This document shows positions 1-11,055 of a stretch of 64,000 bases of DNA, piece after piece. Every line of letters begins with the position of its first letter. Positions within the stretch are counted from its first letter, which is position 1. Source of the stretch: Cantharellus purpuraceus (Eukaryota > Basidiomycota > Agaricomycetes > Cantharellales > Hydnaceae); assembly GCA_025174535.1 (NCBI GenBank), contig JALBUN010000003.1, positions 248,001 to 312,000 of the forward strand, read 5' to 3'. The translations under genes and the position numbers were made by a program. The notes beneath the pieces are model-generated. The model saw only the letters and a program-made list of their open reading frames with translations. It did no database searches and had not been told where the DNA came from.

Positions 1-532
1 TCTGATGTATAGGAGATATACATCAGGATTTCAATGATACATAAAGCCAGGGAGTTACAATTTGGATATCTTAAAAAGATTTGGATGTGTGAAATTTTCA
101 TAAATATAAACATATATTCTATATTTTAATAAACTTTTAAAGATAAGACATTTGGTTGAGATGAACATAATCATTTACATGTACATAATAGGAATGTATA
201 TATGAATATAATTGGTATTATACAGGGTATTTAGATATACAAATACCAGGTGGGGATTAAAGATAGTTCAAATTATGTTACAAGTATTGTATAAGAAAGA
301 ATCAATGATATTTGGATGTTCCTTCAAGAGAGTTGCCACCACTAAATCAGGAAAAAAAGAATTATTTTTGAGAATTATGCCAAAATATCAAAATATGTTT
401 TAATCTAGTATATTGTGTAAAATTTGAGAATCATGTTGAAATATGAAAATAAGTTTGAATTGAAGTGTATTGTATAAAATTTGAGGAAAATAGGTTGTAC
501 ATACGTATTTGTTGTATTTCTGAATAAGCGTC
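1..532 (+). mobile_element. MITE copy A (left end outside the window)
   Basis: This is an AT-rich non-coding element of the same family as 723-1287 and 28001-28565. The right terminus reads TGAATAAGCGTC and ends at 532. The left terminus (about 34 bp, judged from the 28001 copy) lies outside the window. It has no coding capacity. A small internal palindrome (CTGATGTATA/TATACATCAG) lies at 2-26. It is inserted in the pol gene of a minus-strand Ty3 element: the residues before the break (YWGFKDVFSK) are Ty3 pol. The same family copy at 723 is in the opposite orientation only 190 bp away. Confidence 0.85.
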
Positions 533-1930
533 TTTGAGAAAACATCCTTAAATCCCCAATATGCCTTTGGGATGATATCTTCAAGAAGTTTGACAGGAGC
601 AGATTCTGCAGCCTTCTGTGCAAGCTGTTGTGAGACTGTTGAGCCTGCACAGATCTTCTCCAAGTCTTCTTCCACAAAGATGACAAAGGTTCGGTCTCCC
701 TCCTTGAGTAGGGGTTGCCTATGACGCTTGTTCAGAAATACAACAAATACGTATGTACAACCTATTTTCCTCAAATTTTATACAATACACTTCAATTCAA
801 ACTTATTTTCATATTTCAACATGATTCTCAAATTTTACACAATATACTAGATTAAAACATATTTTGATATTTTGGTATAATTCTCAAAAATAATTCTTTT
901 TTCCCCATTTAGTGGTGGCAACTCTCTTGAGGGAACATCCAAATATCATTGATTCTTTCTTATACAATACTTGTAACATAATTTGAACTATCTTTAATCC
1001 CCACCTGGTATTTGTATATCTAAATACCCTATATAATACCAATTATATTAATACATACATTCCTATTATATCCATGTAAATAATTATGTTCATCTCAACC
1101 AAATATCTTATCTTTTAAAGTTTATTAAAATATAGAATATATGTTTATATTTATGAAAATTTCACACATCCGAAATCTTTTAAGATATCCAAATTGTAAC
1201 TCCCTGGCTTTATGTATCATTGAAATCCTGATGTATATCTCCTATACATCAGAATATTGTATACTGACATGATTCCAAACAAGCGTCTATGTGGGTTCTT
1301 GCCATTCAACAGAGTGGTTCTGGTTAAGGGCTCTCTGTTTTCTGGTACTTCTCCACATGAATCAGAGCAACGAGTCATCTTTATCTCTCCTGTGTGCCAG
1401 TTCACCTCTGGATTGTGTTTTACGAGCCAAGTGTGACCAATGATGATACCAAGGCTTCCCAAGCTTGTAACAGAGAATGTGGCACGTTCCATATGAGTCC
1501 CATATGTGCAGATGAGGTCAACTTCTTCCTTGATTGAACCGGCTTCATTGGGGGTCCCATCAATGTTATAAACAGGTATGGCATGTTGCAGGGGACGTGT
1601 TTGAAGTTTTTCTGCCTTGACATATTCTACATCAATGAACATCCCTGTAGCTCCACTGTCAAGAAGCGCATCCACTGCTAGAGGGTATCCAGTGTCTACA
1701 GAGTGGATTTTCAGAGGAATTCTTGTACATTGATGGATGTCTGCAGATTGAACATAAATGTGGGGAGAGTCATAGTGTTCAGTTAGGAGTTGAGAAGAAG
1801 TTTTAGGCATGGCTGTTTTGGTTTCAGTCTGATCACAGGGGGGATATGAGTGTAGCATATCACTTGTGAGCCCTATTGTACATGATTCAAGAACTGAAAA
1901 CTGATTTGTCAAGCAGGGCATGCTCTTCAC
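533..1930 (-). pseudogene. Ty3 #1 pol, protease part, broken by MITEs
   Basis: Minus-strand Ty3/gypsy pol segment, read from about 1930 to 1288 and continuing at 722-533 after the MITE. The retroviral-type aspartic protease is visible around ALLDSGATG, with the catalytic DSG triad, then a hydrophobic GIIIGHTWL stretch typical of the flap and C-terminal half. The section at 722-533 (QPLLKEGDR...AYWGFKDVFSK) is the linker that precedes reverse transcriptase in this class. Reverse transcriptase itself lies beyond the window edge. Two MITE insertions break the frame, so the element cannot be autonomous. Confidence 0.85.
723..1287 (-). mobile_element. MITE copy B, complete, with TAT target duplication
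   Basis: This is a complete 565-bp non-autonomous element. The terminal inverted repeats are GACGCTTGTTC at 723 and the matching AACAAGCGTC at the right end, with about 14-16 bp of imperfect match. It is flanked on both sides by TAT, a 3-bp target-site duplication. Removing the element and one TAT restores the reading frame of the surrounding Ty3 pol, from GKNPHR to QPLLKEGDRT on the minus strand. A 3-bp duplication fits PIF/Harbinger or CACTA-like transposases. The termini are not CACTA and the target is not TWA-restricted (GAT at another copy), so the superfamily is left open. Confidence 0.9.
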
Positions 1931-3057
1931 CGCTGACTGGCCTGAAAACCCTGCTTTTCCTCTTGTGCTGGAGTGGATGCCTTCTGTGCTGTTTCTTTGG
2001 CATCCATTGCTGCTGTGACCGATTCAGAGACCATACTGTCAATGGCTGCTTTTGTCAGATCAGCTCGAATGTGTTCTCTGTGTAGTTCAGTGCATGCTGG
2101 GGAGATATGGCCATGCTTGCCACAATTATAGCACATTTGAGTTTCAATATGATGACAGCTGGAGTCAATGTCCATGGGTACAGCACCACTAAATGGTGCA
2201 AGAGTGGTGGGTGCAGAGATGGCAGGAGTGTTGGGAGCTTGAGATGGAGTAGAGCGAGAGGAGGTGTGGGGAGCCTGTGCCCATTTCACTTCTACAAGGC
2301 AATGGTAGTTGCGGTCAATTTGATGGGCTGCTTCCTTCCAGGCCTTGAGACCTACTGGAAGTACTGGCTGTGCATAGATCTTTTCAAGAATCATTGCAGG
2401 GAGCCCTTGTGCGTAGGCATCTTTGAGTGCTGCATCATTAAACCCTGTTCTTCCTGCCAGTGTCTCAAACCGTGTTGTGTATTCATCTGCTGATGTGCCA
2501 GCTGTCATCTTGAGATCATGTAACCTTGTTCGTGCTGTTCAAGAGCGATCAGGGTCTCCAAAGGCATTCTCCACTTGTCTAATGAACTCTTCAAGAGTGG
2601 AGAGTGATGAAGTCCTGTCAATGACTGCTTGGGTCTCATTGTGGGCCCATACTTCAGTGGAACCTGCTATCATGAAAGAGAGGGCATACAGGATCTTGGT
2701 CCGCTCATCTGGGAAAGATGTGGGCTGGATTGCAATGGCAAGCCTGATAGCACAAATGAACCCATCTGTCTCTGTATGGTCTCCACTAAATTTCTCTGGT
2801 TCAGCTGCCTTTATGGGATGAGCAGATGATGATGCAGGAGGAGGTGTTGGAGGGGAGATGGTTTGTGCTGCAGCAACAGTAGCAGCTGTGGCAGCCTCAG
2901 CTAGGTTGTTCTGGACATTGGCAAACTGGCCCTGGAGGTGCTGGTTCTGGAGTTGCAGCTGTTGGAGCTGCTGTGCTTGGCTGTTGAGCAAGGCTTGCAA
3001 GAAGGCACCACTTTCACCCAGAGTGCCCCAATATGCCTCAGGAAGTTGATCGGCCAT
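1927..3057 (-). pseudogene. Ty3 #1 gag (capsid and zinc knuckle)
   Basis: Gag of the Ty3/gypsy element, starting at the ATG at 3057 (MADQLPEAYW). It has a Gln/Leu-rich coiled-coil-like N-terminus, an Ala/Pro linker and a capsid-like segment (PEKFSGD... typical of fungal Ty3 gag). A CCHC zinc knuckle, CYNCGKHGHISPAC, lies near 2100. The frame runs from 3057 to 2539, meets an in-frame TGA at 2536-2538 (after DPDRS) and resumes unchanged (TARTRLHDLK) to 1927. It is therefore a single nonsense mutation, not a frameshift. The protease frame starts in the overlap near 1930. Confidence 0.85.
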
Positions 3058-3124
3058 GATTGGTGTAGAGGGTAATAGGGAAAGTATTTATAAAGTGTGG
3101 GGTCATCTTATGAGCTTGATCTTC

Positions 3125-3502
3125 TGTGAGGGCTATGCTGAATGATGAGGCCACAACAACAAGATACTCAATAAGTGAGAGCCGATAAGAGATAATGCCA
3201 GCTGGTACAGTGGATATCCTCAGTCTATACACTTGTTACTGATAAATACATGGGACTCACCTGGTATAGTGGATATCCTCAGAGATCAAGCTGAGGAAAC
3301 TGTGCTGCACCAGGCAAGTTCTTTATACTAGATGATGCAAGAAATAGGGGAACCAAGATAGGGGAACCAAGATAGGGGAACAAAGATAGGGGAACAATAG
3401 GGGAGAGATAGGAGAGCGCACCCTGACAGGCTGTGCTGATAGGGGTGATAAGAAAGGGACTAAAAATAGAAACTGAGTCATATGAACCCTGACACTGTGA
3501 CA
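3125..3502 (-). repeat. 5' LTR of Ty3 #1
   Basis: Directly upstream of the gag ATG on the minus strand, a 378-bp segment starts TGTCACAG (3502) and ends CCCTCACA (3125), giving TG...CA ends. Its 3' part (GGATATCCACTGTACCAG to CCCTCACA) is repeated downstream of the chromodomain of Ty3 #2 at about 12914-13030, the behaviour expected of LTR sequence shared by two elements of one family. A TATA-like GTATAAAG lies near 3320. The outer boundary rests on the TG/CA rule only, because no target duplication could be matched. Confidence 0.7.
3343..3413. repeat. 14-bp minisatellite inside the Ty3 #1 LTR
   Basis: Four to five tandem copies of an AGATAGGGGAACCA-type unit, degenerating to AATAGGGGAGAGATAGG, lie in U3 close to the TATA-like box. 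No spacers are present, so this is a simple tandem repeat. Confidence 0.8.
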
Positions 3503-3755
3503 ATCAGACAGGCTAATAGAGATGTGATGGTTTCCAAATGGAGTATAGATTTCATGTGTGTGGGGATCTGAGTGGATTGGACAGGGATCTGGGTGTAAAT
3601 GAATATAGTCATAACAGTATCTCTCCATTAAGGCCAAGCCCTTGAGGCCTCATGTCCATGGATTGAATAGGTGAGATGGTTGGGTGCAGTCGGAGTTGTA
3701 CTGGGGGTCTGGAGACATATAAAAGGAGGGGCATGTTGAGGTCTTATCCTCAACA
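3503..3755 (+). promoter_or_regulatory. Promoter region of MSNPL copy 1, TATA at 3717
   Basis: An ATATAAAA box at 3717-3724 lies about 32 bp before the ATG at 3756. The whole 250 bp is homologous to 18331-18587 in front of MSNPL copy 2, which has ATATAAAA at 18547. The promoter therefore travels with this repeat-family gene. The left limit coincides with the start of the Ty3 #1 LTR. Confidence 0.55.
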
Positions 3756-5203
3756 ATGTCGAACCCTTTAGCAAACATGAGTGTGGCTGAGATCGAGCAG
3801 TTGCTCCTGGCCCAACAGAAGGAAGAAGAAGAGGAGTGGAGATGGAAGGAGGAGGAGGAGACAGAATAGAGATGGAAGGAGGAGGAGGAGACAGAACAGA
3901 GATGGAAGGAGGAGGAGGTGGTGGAATGGAGATGGAAGAGGAGGAGGCAGAACAGAGATGGAAGGAGGAGGAGGAGGAGGAGGAAGCAAAGGCCAAGTGA
4001 GCACACAGGGTCAAGGAACTTGTGGATGCAATGGAGGCTGTGAGGCTGAAGGAAGTGGAAGAGCAGGCACATGAATTAGAAGCCACCATAGAGGTAGAGG
4101 AGGAGGTGACTGGGGCAGGAGCAACTAGTCACATGGGGAGTTTGAGTGTGCCAATATGGGCAGGGACTCCCAAGGTCACCATTATCTCTGTCACACAGAC
4201 AGAGTTGACCTGTCTGACAACTGCCCCTCTGGTAGATTTGCTGTTGCATCTCTGTTGCATCTGTGACCATGGCCACTATTTGTGGTGGGTGTGGCTGAAA
4301 AGGATGATGTGGCAGAGGTGGAGAGGGCAGAAGCGGAGGCAGATCCCAATGCTGACATGGAGCTTGACACAAATGTGGAGCCTGAGGCAGGTGTGGCTGT
4401 CAGGACAGATATGGAGCCTGATCCAACCTTGAATTGTTACAAGGAGATGGCTTGGGTAGCCACAGTTGAAGCTTGCAAAAGGGCAGAGCTATATGCTGCT
4501 ACCACCAAGAAGAACCTCAAGGTCATGGTCTTCTCATTGAAGGCATACCTGAGCGCTGATATAGAGAAGCAGGAGGCAGCTTGGAGGGTAATATGGTGCA
4601 AAGTGGAAGATTGTGTATTGGCAACTTGTAAGAAGGAGCTGCGTGTTGCTAGGTCAGCAATCCAGCTTCGCAAGCATGAGATGGAGAAAGTGGCAGTGGA
4701 GCAGCAGGACAAGGAGGAGGAGAGGGATCCCTTGGAGGCTGCATTGAAAAGGCACTCAAGGCTCTGGCTCTGATGGAGCCATTCAGTGGGCCTGGTGTAA
4801 TTTGCGACTTGTGTTGTGATGTGGGTGTGGAGTGTGTATGGCCTACTGGTCCAACCTGCTGCCTTTGGTCCTGCAATCATTGTCAGGGTTGGAAAGGAGG
4901 GTGTAGGATCAACAGCAAGTTTGATCCCTGAAGTCAGAGTGTCAAGCCCCAACTAGTGGTACAAGGGGGGGTGGAGAAAGAATTGGAAGGTCATCCAACA
5001 AAAAGATGGTGGATGGAGATGGGTGCTGTGGCAGCTGGAGGTAGCAGTGTCAGATCAGAAGGAGCAACGACTGGTGCAGGTATGGGGTGCATCTCCATGC
5101 CCAATAGTACTGTGGGCCAGCTTATCTGGCTGGTTAACCTGCAGTTGAGCACCTTCAGCAGACAGAGGGGTTGTTAGTGGAGTTAGTGAAGTCAATGAAA
5201 TGA
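3756..5203 (+). pseudogene. MSNPL-family coiled-coil/Cys-cluster gene, copy 1 (decayed)
   Basis: Starts MSNPLANMSVAEIEQLLL and runs into tandem RWKEEEE-type units, predicted as a long charged helix. A central acidic part follows, then the conserved MAWVATVEACKRAELY and AYLSADIEK segment, a second charged helix and a cysteine cluster, CDLCCDVGVEC...CNHCQGWKGGC. The last region is Gln/Leu-rich (TVGQLIWLVNLQ). In-frame stops (TAG near 3868, TGA after AKAK near 3997, FDP-stop near 4929) and frame slips show it is dead. At most of these positions copy 2 has the sense codon. The frame ends at 5201-5203, where a different duplicated segment begins. The family is not one I recognise by name. The Cys spacing suggests a zinc-binding module. 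Confidence 0.6.
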
Positions 5204-5962
5204 GAAGTTGCGGATGTTCAAGCACATTAGGAGATGAAGGTGGTGTTGGTGAGATCTGTCATGGAAATGGGTGAGATGAAAATGCAGTCCTTCGGTGGTT
5301 TCTTCGGCAGTGCGATCCAATAGATAACACAGTCCAAAGACAATAGCCATATCAATTAAAGGCTTAAGGACACTACAAAACGAAACAATCGCCAGTTGCT
5401 TATAGGTATGCCTGCCTAAACAAGAATACGTACTGCGTGCATCAAGAAGGATAAAGGGTGTCAGCTCAACTTGCATTGTCTATCTTGGCCTTTGAAATTG
5501 ACGTACAGAATTAGCCAAGTCGTCAGCTACGCTGTCAAAAGCCGCCCACATCCTTAAGGAAAAGCCCCCTTTGTTCGTGATGGTGCATGGCTATGTGACA
5601 TGACTAGACAAATTTGATCTATTTGACTCAAGGCATCAAGTCAAAGGTGAGTGACGGACTATACCCTGAACCTTGTCATGGAGCCTGTTGAGACGAAGCG
5701 TGGATGCTTTGATGTGGTGAAGCTCATCCATTACAATCCATTCCTTCATTGTAAGATGATGAAAGATTCCAAAGGGCGGTGCTGTGAACCCATCAATACA
5801 CTATCCCGCAAGAAGTTGAGGCATCCTCCGCGAGAATTGCAAATGACTGCTACCTCCTCTGGCATCGGCTGAACCCCTCACAGGTGACGCGCATGATATG
5901 AGTTTACGGCACCTCGTATTCTTTGCCATGAGTAGTGCCATCTGTCCCATGCTTTAAAGGAA
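5204..5962. repeat. 750-bp direct repeat, copy 1
   Basis: This segment is nearly identical to 9988-10745 in the same orientation, from GAAGTTGCGGATGTTC to CCATGAGTAGTGCCATCT. On the minus strand, about 5476-5270, it encodes a hydrophobic stretch (SVLKPLIDMAIVFGLCYLLDRT) resembling one transmembrane helix of the DUF6534-type membrane proteins common in Agaricomycetes. That match is weak and is from memory of the family pattern. No complete gene is present. The two copies bracket the C2H2 gene. Confidence 0.75.
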
Positions 5963-7969
5963 TGTTGATATGATAACGGAAAAATTTTGGTTGGACAAGA
6001 AAAAAAAGAAAACAACACTCCTGGGCTGATCGAGGTTAGTCATTGAACACGAGCAAGTATTCAAAACCATCACTGAGTATAAGCCTAAACTGAAGCCGGA
6101 AGGAGGCGACATTCACACAATGATAGTTGATTTCGGTGGGCCATTTTGTCCATTATTCATATGAGGTATGCAAGCTACGAGAGGATTCACGTCACGGCCA
6201 TCGTTCCTGGGACGATCGAAAAGCTAATGAAAATGATGAGTCCCAAGTAGTGCAGGAACCATCAACGCAAGCTTCAGACCTCTACTCACGCCCCTACTTC
6301 GCAACCACTTCCTCCTCATATTTCTGTCTATTCACTCATCTTTGCGGGTGTCCCTGATCAGGAGCAGTAAAAGAGTCATACCGCACAAACAAGAGCATAT
6401 ATTCATCATCAGCCGACGTCCACAATATACAAGCCACGATACCATGACACGTACCCTCCTTCCAGTGGTTTAACGCTTCTCCTCTTTGGCCTTCGCTGTT
6501 TCATCCATCTGGCGTACAAACATTTATGACCAAGCAAACATGCACATCAACAACCACGTATATCCACCACCTTCAACCCCTCCGTCCTCGACCCCTCCTC
6601 CTTCCCCTTCATCCTATCACATCCCACATGTCCGTCGATCAGACACATCGTCATGAACAAACACCACAAATGCCCAACAAGTATCTGCATCTCTCCTAGT
6701 GTAGAGATGGAACCATGATGCAATCCATTGCGGATAATAGAGTATGGCGAAAATTATGATGAAATTGCTAGCTTCGATGGATATGATGGTGCAGACAAGA
6801 GTGAAAGAGTGATGAGTGTAGATTTAAACCTTGAACGCACTCGCTCGGGGACGAGGCTGCGCCTGCTCAGGGTTAGATTCTCATTCCGAATGATCATGTG
6901 AGGCGCACTCCTGCTCAGCCCTCTTCGCATCGTTCATCGGGTGGGTCGTGTATCAAATTCCTGAACCTACAAGGCTATTGAGGTGAGATAGAGGACGCAA
7001 CGTCTTACCGATCTCCCACAGCATCACAAAACGCGTCGAATTGTTTATGGTATTTGTTGTCAAAGAACGTTGCATTTCGTGAAATTTGTTAGAATCAATC
7101 GTAGTGAGTACGAGAGGGGTGATCATTGTTTCGGCGGAGTTTTCATCTTTTCCCTCAGTTGTCTATCAAACAACTGAGGTGAGAATCGTTCGCAATAACA
7201 TATTTTATCATTACTTACACAATGTGTAGCCTGACGTAGTACAGATCTCATTGATATTCACTCTGGAGATAATTGAACACCTCGTCATTATGTGAGACTG
7301 ATCCAACGTGGCTGAGCTCCTTTGTTCAACTGCATTCAGCCAGCGTCTTCGCACAGTCCCGACTGTCAACGGGTCGCCCAAATATGTATAACAACATGAG
7401 GTAATACCCGGTGTGATACGCATGGCACAATTTCAAAAGCAGTCCATGCGGGGCAGACTCATCTCACTTCCACAAACTGCCAGTCAAGATTGGCACAAAT
7501 TTCAATACTACCTGGCGATATCACATTGTGTGAGCACCATTGCACCCTTCCTTTGTTCTCGATAGTACTGTGCCACCGAAGAGTGAACTGCCATATGCCA
7601 TTCTGCTATATACAGTTCTCATATCGGGTGATGCATCGCTTCGGATGATTAGATTCGATAAAATTAGATCCTACAAGTTTCCAACAGCATCTTGCTAGAT
7701 TAGTCTTCTTTGCCAGACTCAATACCGATCCAAGATGCCAAACGGTATTGAAGCTCCAATCAAGTGAGTCATATGCTGATGAATGCAGATCTGGGAGTTC
7801 TGCCGCCCAAGAGAAGGTTTCCACGCGTTCACCACGTTGTGAGACACTGCACACCTCATCTGGTAAGAATGCACACATAGCAAACCGACCTATGAAGCAA
7901 GACTGCGGTATATAAACAGTCACCTGCTGCAAGGACACTCCCAACAAACAGCTTTGTCTCTTCAACAAC
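5963..7969. other. Intergenic, no supported gene
   Basis: Only short ORFs without recognisable motifs, codon bias or conserved splice structure occur here. The last 200 bp are the probable upstream region of the C2H2 gene: TATATAAA (minus reading, TTTATATA) near 7910 lies about 60 bp before its ATG at 7970. Confidence 0.4.
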
Positions 7970-9196
7970 ATGTCTCTAGCCAACTCCTCCTCCTTTACAT
8001 TTGATGATCACACCGAGCTCAATGATGCTAGCTTTGACCTACCAGAACTGCCAGTGAGTTCTCCAGCGATGCTTTCTTCATGCATGGCATTGACAAAGTA
8101 ACACAGGAGGACTTCATGTTGGAGCTCACCAGGTTTGTTGCGGCCGACCTCCAACTGAACACACTTGGCACACAGGGGGTGGGCATCACCCCGGCCTCCA
8201 CAAGCATAGACCAGACTTCTTCGTAAGTGTTGCAAGACTACACATACATTAGTAGAGAGTCCTCACATTGCATATCAGCGCCATGCTCCCCGCCCTGGAG
8301 CCATCGCCAGATGCATTAGTAGGGACTAATGCTCCGGTGCAAGGACCTGACCCGTGCCTGGGCCAGACAAGAATCGCCCAGGACGCGGGAAAAGGGACGG
8401 GAGGGGGGGCAGCATATGGAAGATACCCACCAACGGGTCATTTTCCACCTGTTGCCTCCGGTCAGCCTCATTGTGTGGAATGTGGCCACACACAGCTCGT
8501 ACCATACAATCCAGATGGTGGACAGTGAGTGACTTTGACATGATAAGGGCTCAGAGTGGCATTGACGCAGCGTACAGGTCCACCATAACAACATACCATA
8601 TTGTTCACGACCAGAGGATGGCGTGGAACTCCACGACACCCCCACAGCCAGCGAATGCTGGATATGCTCAGCAGGGTGGATACCCAGCTGCGTCATCATC
8701 AGCCTCCTCATGGAGGGATGCACTGACCCCAGGACCATGGCCGGTAGCGTCGACATCACAGCCGGCACCGGCTGCATCAGCGGCGCGTTATCCCACCCAG
8801 GACATGACGGAAGCACCCCCATCGAGGAAAAAACCCTCAAAAGGACGCCAACGCTCTCCCAAAATCCGAAAATGTGGTGTTGTCGACGCCAACGGCCAGG
8901 TCTGCGGTCGCCTCATCTCCCGCAACTTTCAGAGGCACTGGGTATCATTCCATGCTCCTTTGCAACACCGTGAGGAGGAAAAGGTGCAGGGAGTAAGGCG
9001 AAAAAACAAGCCGGTGGTTGGGCTGACATGTCCGGCGGGCTGCCTCAAAATGTTCTCTCGATTTGAACATTTCCGCCGGCACCTGCGCTTTTATTGCCAG
9101 GACATCTTCTCTGAAGATGAAGTCTGGAGACTCTCCGACGAGGCCACGCATAGGCTTGGGTGGCAGGCTTCGATGGAGACGCAGCTAGCGACTTGA
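7970..9196 (+). CDS. C2H2-type zinc-finger-like protein, 354 aa, four exons
   Basis: Exons 7970-8053, 8107-8222, 8279-8524 and 8578-9196 are separated by GT-AG introns of 53-56 bp with GTGAGT or GTAAGT donors, and all phases close to one 355-codon frame including the stop. The N-terminus (MSLANSSSFTFDDHTE) is acidic and Ser-rich. The middle is Ala/Pro/Ser-rich and low in complexity. The C-terminus holds two metal-binding-like modules: C-x9-C with H-x4-H (CGVVDANGQVC...RHWVSFH) and C-x3-C-x8-H-x3-H followed by C (CPAGC...EHFRRH). A basic PSRKKPSKGRQR stretch before them could be a nuclear localisation signal. A DNA-binding or nuclear role is inferred from these motifs only. It lies between two copies of a 750-bp direct repeat. 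Confidence 0.7.
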
Positions 9197-9987
9197 AGTC
9201 ATGTTGGCTCATCGGCTACTTTTAACGCTTCAGCATTTGCGTGACCCCATCGATGGAAGTATTGACCGCAAGTAGGTGCATATGTACACGTGGCGATCGG
9301 CAGTTGTTGCCGTGACTTTCTAGGAATGATTATTGGATTGGCAAGCACCACCTAAGACCATGAGTACAAATAATGGTTTAGTACACGCCTCCTGCCTCTG
9401 TGAGCTTTGATAACATGTAAAGTTTATACGACGTCTGTAGACACTTCAGCTGTTTGCTCCACGCACCCAACTGAAGTGTACGTACCGACTCATTTCTTAA
9501 ATATTTTGACCGAGTTCCATAGTTTCTGTATACTGCTTGATAGCCTTCCCTTCGCGTCCCAATCTCATCAGTAGAACCTCTTGTTCGATTTCGAGTGTGC
9601 CGATGGCTACGACATTTTCTTCATCTTCGTCGGACTTTGATAATCCAACAGAGACTATCGTAGAAGCAATGATAGTTGCATTGGGGTTCTTTACATGGTG
9701 CCGGGAGTACTAGGCAACGAACGATATGTCGGGTATATTATATCCCTGGGTACACATAACAAACATGAACCCGGAATCACTCGTGCATGCAATTAAAAAC
9801 CCGATGCGGATCCTTCACATAATGTGTACCGTAGCTGCCGCCGTCAGTTCCTACAAGTCCCTTTCCCGTTTTTTTTGAACACCTAGAACCTTCCTAGGCA
9901 TCAGCACGATAGTGAATCTGGGCAGGCACTTCTATTCTGGTCGAGACAGTCGCGGCGATTGTGTGGATGAGCTGTGGTGGATAATGG
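9197..9987. other. Intergenic, no supported gene
   Basis: A 37-codon ORF at about 9603 (MATTFSSSSSDFDNP) resembles the acidic Ser-rich starts of some transposase genes but ends at once. Nothing else is supported. Confidence 0.35.
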
Positions 9988-10745
9988 GAAGTTGCGGATG
10001 TTCGAGCACATTAGGAGATGAAGGTGGTGTTGGTGAGATCTGTCATGGCAATGGGTGGGATGAAATGGGGTCCTTCGGTGGTTTCTTCGGCAGTGCGATC
10101 CAATAGATAACACAGTCCGAAGACGATAGCCATATCAATTAAAGGCTTGAGGACACTACAAAACGAAACAATCGCCAGTTGCTTATAGGTCTGCCTGCTT
10201 AAACAAGAATACGTACTGCATGTATCAAGAAGGATGAAGGGTGTCAACTCAACTTGCATTGTCTATCTTGGCCTTTGAAATTGACGTACAGAATTAGCCA
10301 AGTCGTCAGCTACGCTGTCAAAAGCCGCCCACAACCTTAAGGAAAAGCCCCCTTTCTTCGTGATGGTGCATGGCTGTGACATGACTAGACAAATTTGATC
10401 TATTTGACTCAAGGCATCAAGTCAAAGGTGAGTGACGGACTATATCCTGAACCTTGTCATGGAGCCCGTTGAGACGAAGCGTGGATGCTTTGATGTGGTG
10501 AAGCTCATCCATTACAATCCATTCCTTCATTGTAAGATGATGAAAGATTCCAAAGGGCGGTGCTGTGAACCCATCAATACACTATCCCGCAAGAAGTTGA
10601 GGCATCCTCCGCGAGAATTGCAAATGACTGCTACCTCCTCTGGCATCGGCTGAACCCCTCACAGGTGACGCGCATGATATGAGTTTACGGCACCTCGTAT
10701 TCTTTTCCATGAGTAGTGCCATCTATCCTGTGCTTTAAGAGAATG
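9988..10745. repeat. 750-bp direct repeat, copy 2
   Basis: Second copy of the segment at 5204-5962, same orientation and about 4.8 kb downstream. Differences are scattered single substitutions, many of them transitions, plus a four-base TGTG difference near 10370. The same hydrophobic minus-strand fragment is present at about 10259-10050. Confidence 0.75.
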
Positions 10746-10754
10746 TCTTAAGTC

Positions 10755-11055
10755 TTTAGAGTCGCTCTCAAATTGTCTGCTGCCTTGGAGGATAATTCGA
10801 ATCGATGCCGGGGTATCCGCGAGTATCAGATGCTATAGTCCTAGAGCACCGTGAGAGTTATGGCTCTCCCCAAGTATACTGCCCCAGGAGTGGCCATAGA
10901 GATCATAGTCGTCCCGGACCCCGAAATGAGCCAGAACGGTATCCAGTTCGTACAGGAACATATCGTGGTTCCAGAATGTCACGTCACCATTTTCTCCGGA
11001 AGATATGTGGAGTTGCCTTTTCCTGCATGGCCATAAAGGATGGTGGGTATAGAGC
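10755..11055 (-). pseudogene. Prolyl iminopeptidase-like alpha/beta hydrolase relic
   Basis: On the minus strand, TFWNHDMFLYELDTVLAHFG then DLYGHSWGSILGE show the region around the nucleophile elbow (GHSWGS) of S33 prolyl iminopeptidase or amidase-type hydrolases. HLILADTPAS follows in the same frame after a TAG and corresponds to the next conserved strand. Upstream, GKGNSTYLPEK belongs to the same protein but is shifted by one base before GDVTFW. Both ends of the gene are missing. It is a truncated, frameshifted fragment. Confidence 0.7.

Noticed and set aside
3343..3413. Short regular repeats resembling a CRISPR array
   Set aside because: Units are contiguous without unique spacers, lie inside a eukaryotic LTR, and no cas genes exist.
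3628..4089. Pro/Ser-rich minus-strand ORFs opposite the E/K-rich MSNPL repeats (also 18481-18976)
   Set aside because: Antisense shadows of a purine-rich coding repeat. The plus frame has the start, the promoter and conservation between copies.
7606..7983. 125-codon minus-strand ORF upstream of the C2H2 gene
   Set aside because: No recognisable motif. It overlaps the promoter region of the plus-strand gene, and there are no splice or family features.
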